Below the pieces are notes generated by a model. The model made no database searches and was not told where the DNA came from. It worked only from the letters and a program-made list of their open reading frames with translations. A DNA stretch of 5,965 nucleotides, from positions 1 to 5,965 of the forward strand of contig JAEXGX010000360.1 of NCBI GenBank assembly GCA_023450535.1, given 5' to 3'. Numbering within the stretch: the stretch's first letter is position 1; every line of letters begins with the position of its first letter. A program made the position numbers and the translations under genes. This document shows positions 5,332 through 5,965 of the stretch, one piece after another. The DNA is from Pseudomonadota bacterium (lineage in GTDB: Bacteria > Desulfobacterota > Desulfovibrionia > Desulfovibrionales > Desulfovibrionaceae).

Positions 5332-5965
5332 CTATATATCAACCCCACCTTTAAGTATAAACTCCCGGAGAAGGTTATCTATCTTTACAGAAACCTTGGG
5401 TGGAGTAATTTGAGAGCCGTCCAGCTCTTCAAAATATGCTTTTGCCTTTTTCTTATCAACTGTAGCCTTCAGTGCGTCATAACGTCCAAATTCATTGAGA
5501 TTATCTTTCGTCACATTACGCGCCATTATAGCACGCAATTTTTCTTCATCGAGGCAAAATACAGAGGATAGACGATGAATCTGAGCGTCTTTTCCCTTAC
5601 GAAGATATTCCGTAATATAATCACGAAATGTTTTTCCCTTTTCCTGGGTTATCTCTCCCCGTAACACATCATGGAGAAAGATGGTTGCCGCTTTCTGCTC
5701 TTCCTGCGACAGCGTCGCAAAGGTTTTATGCAGCTCATCTTTTGCTTGAGCAATGGCTTCGGTGCTGGATTCTTTATTTTCCAATACTTTGATATACTTT
5801 GTAAATCTGCTATTCATATAGTCTGTGTCAATTTTGTCGGTATCAATTGTGGTCAGATAGCCCACAATGTCATACGGTACGTCAGTCTGGGCAGCACCAT
5901 CAGATTCGCTAAAAAGTTCCTTATACCGTAAAAGGAGCGTTTTGTAGGTGGTTTCATCAAGAAGA
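5332..5965 (-). CDS. hsdR: Type I restriction enzyme R subunit (HsdR), C-terminal part; 5' end beyond right edge
   Basis: The last 211 residues of HsdR are present, and the frame is open to the right edge, so the true start is outside. HsdR is the ATP-dependent translocase and nuclease of the HsdR2M2S1 complex, which cuts unmethylated foreign DNA. This part is the helical C-terminal domain that contacts the methylase core (EcoR124-type C-terminal family). It shows TYKTLLLRYKELF, then the characteristic VPYDIVGYLTTIDTDKIDTD and YMNSRFTKYIK, and it ends in a charged helical run with LLREFILKGGVDI. The nuclease and helicase motifs lie outside the window. An apparent start at 5865 is only an internal GTG. 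Base composition is near 42% GC in a hand-counted 60-base sample, lower than in the transporter genes, consistent with acquisition by transfer. hsdM and hsdS are not in the window. The big hairpin terminator follows 22 bases after the stop. Confidence 0.88.
   Translation of the reverse strand, partial: LLDETTYKTLLLRYKELFSESDGAAQTDVPYDIVGYLTTIDTDKIDTDYMNSRFTKYIKVLENKESSTEAIAQAKDELHKTFATLSQEEQKAATIFLHDVLRGEITQEKGKTFRDYITEYLRKGKDAQIHRLSSVFCLDEEKLRAIMARNVTKDNLNEFGRYDALKATVDKKKAKAYFEELDGSQITPPKVSVKIDNLLREFILKGGVDI

Noticed and set aside
5308..5571. Plus-strand open frame (87 codons) opposite hsdR
   Set aside because: It is antisense to the conserved HsdR C-terminus and starts at the terminator's T-run.
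5332..5865. HsdR part read as a complete 177-residue protein starting at 5865
   Set aside because: The start would be an internal GTG. The frame continues upstream to the window edge with matching HsdR sequence (LLRYKELF, VPYDI), so it is a truncated view of a larger gene.
1..5965. tRNA, rRNA, insertion-sequence transposase, integrase or attachment site
   Set aside because: I looked for cloverleaf-like inverted repeats, transposase-like proteins and terminal inverted repeats with target duplications, and saw none that hold up.

Overview
The window is bacterial, and every gene I can support lies on the minus strand, so transcription runs from high to low coordinates. In that order it holds: the 3' end of a type I restriction gene (hsdR); a perfect hairpin terminator; an AT-rich spacer of about 340 bases with a strong sigma-54 promoter candidate; a TRAP transporter fused permease split by one frameshift; an unusual amidohydrolase-fold protein; a spacer packed with hairpins; a TAXI-type TRAP solute receptor; and the first 255 codons of a second fused permease, which runs off the left edge.

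The TRAP genes look native: moderately GC-rich, clear Shine-Dalgarno sites, few intergenic bases. The hsdR end and the spacer before the transporters are visibly more AT-rich, so hsdR may belong to an acquired defence segment. The organism cannot be named from sequence alone. A sigma-54-driven TAXI/TRAP cluster in this GC range would suit an anaerobic deltaproteobacterium such as a Desulfovibrio or Bilophila relative. That is inference, not identification.

Left segment (1-1865): receptor and permease 1 form an ordinary secondary-transport pair. The receptor is secreted to the periplasm, captures an organic acid or similar anion and delivers it to the 4TM+12TM fused membrane protein, which uses an ion gradient. 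Middle segment (1866-2131): six or seven hairpins, a 23-bp AT-rich dyad and a TATAAT box separate the receptor from the upstream amidohydrolase. Right segment (2132-5076): a sigma-54 promoter, with tandem 9-bp repeats about 110-135 bases upstream of the predicted start site, leads into permease 2 and the amidohydrolase, whose genes are 26 bases apart.

Three points stand out. Permease 2 is interrupted at a seven-A run sitting in the loop of a perfect 7-bp hairpin. The amidohydrolase lacks nearly all metal ligands expected of its family (RxR for HxH, Met for His, Ala for Asp). Two closely related permeases flank a single receptor gene.
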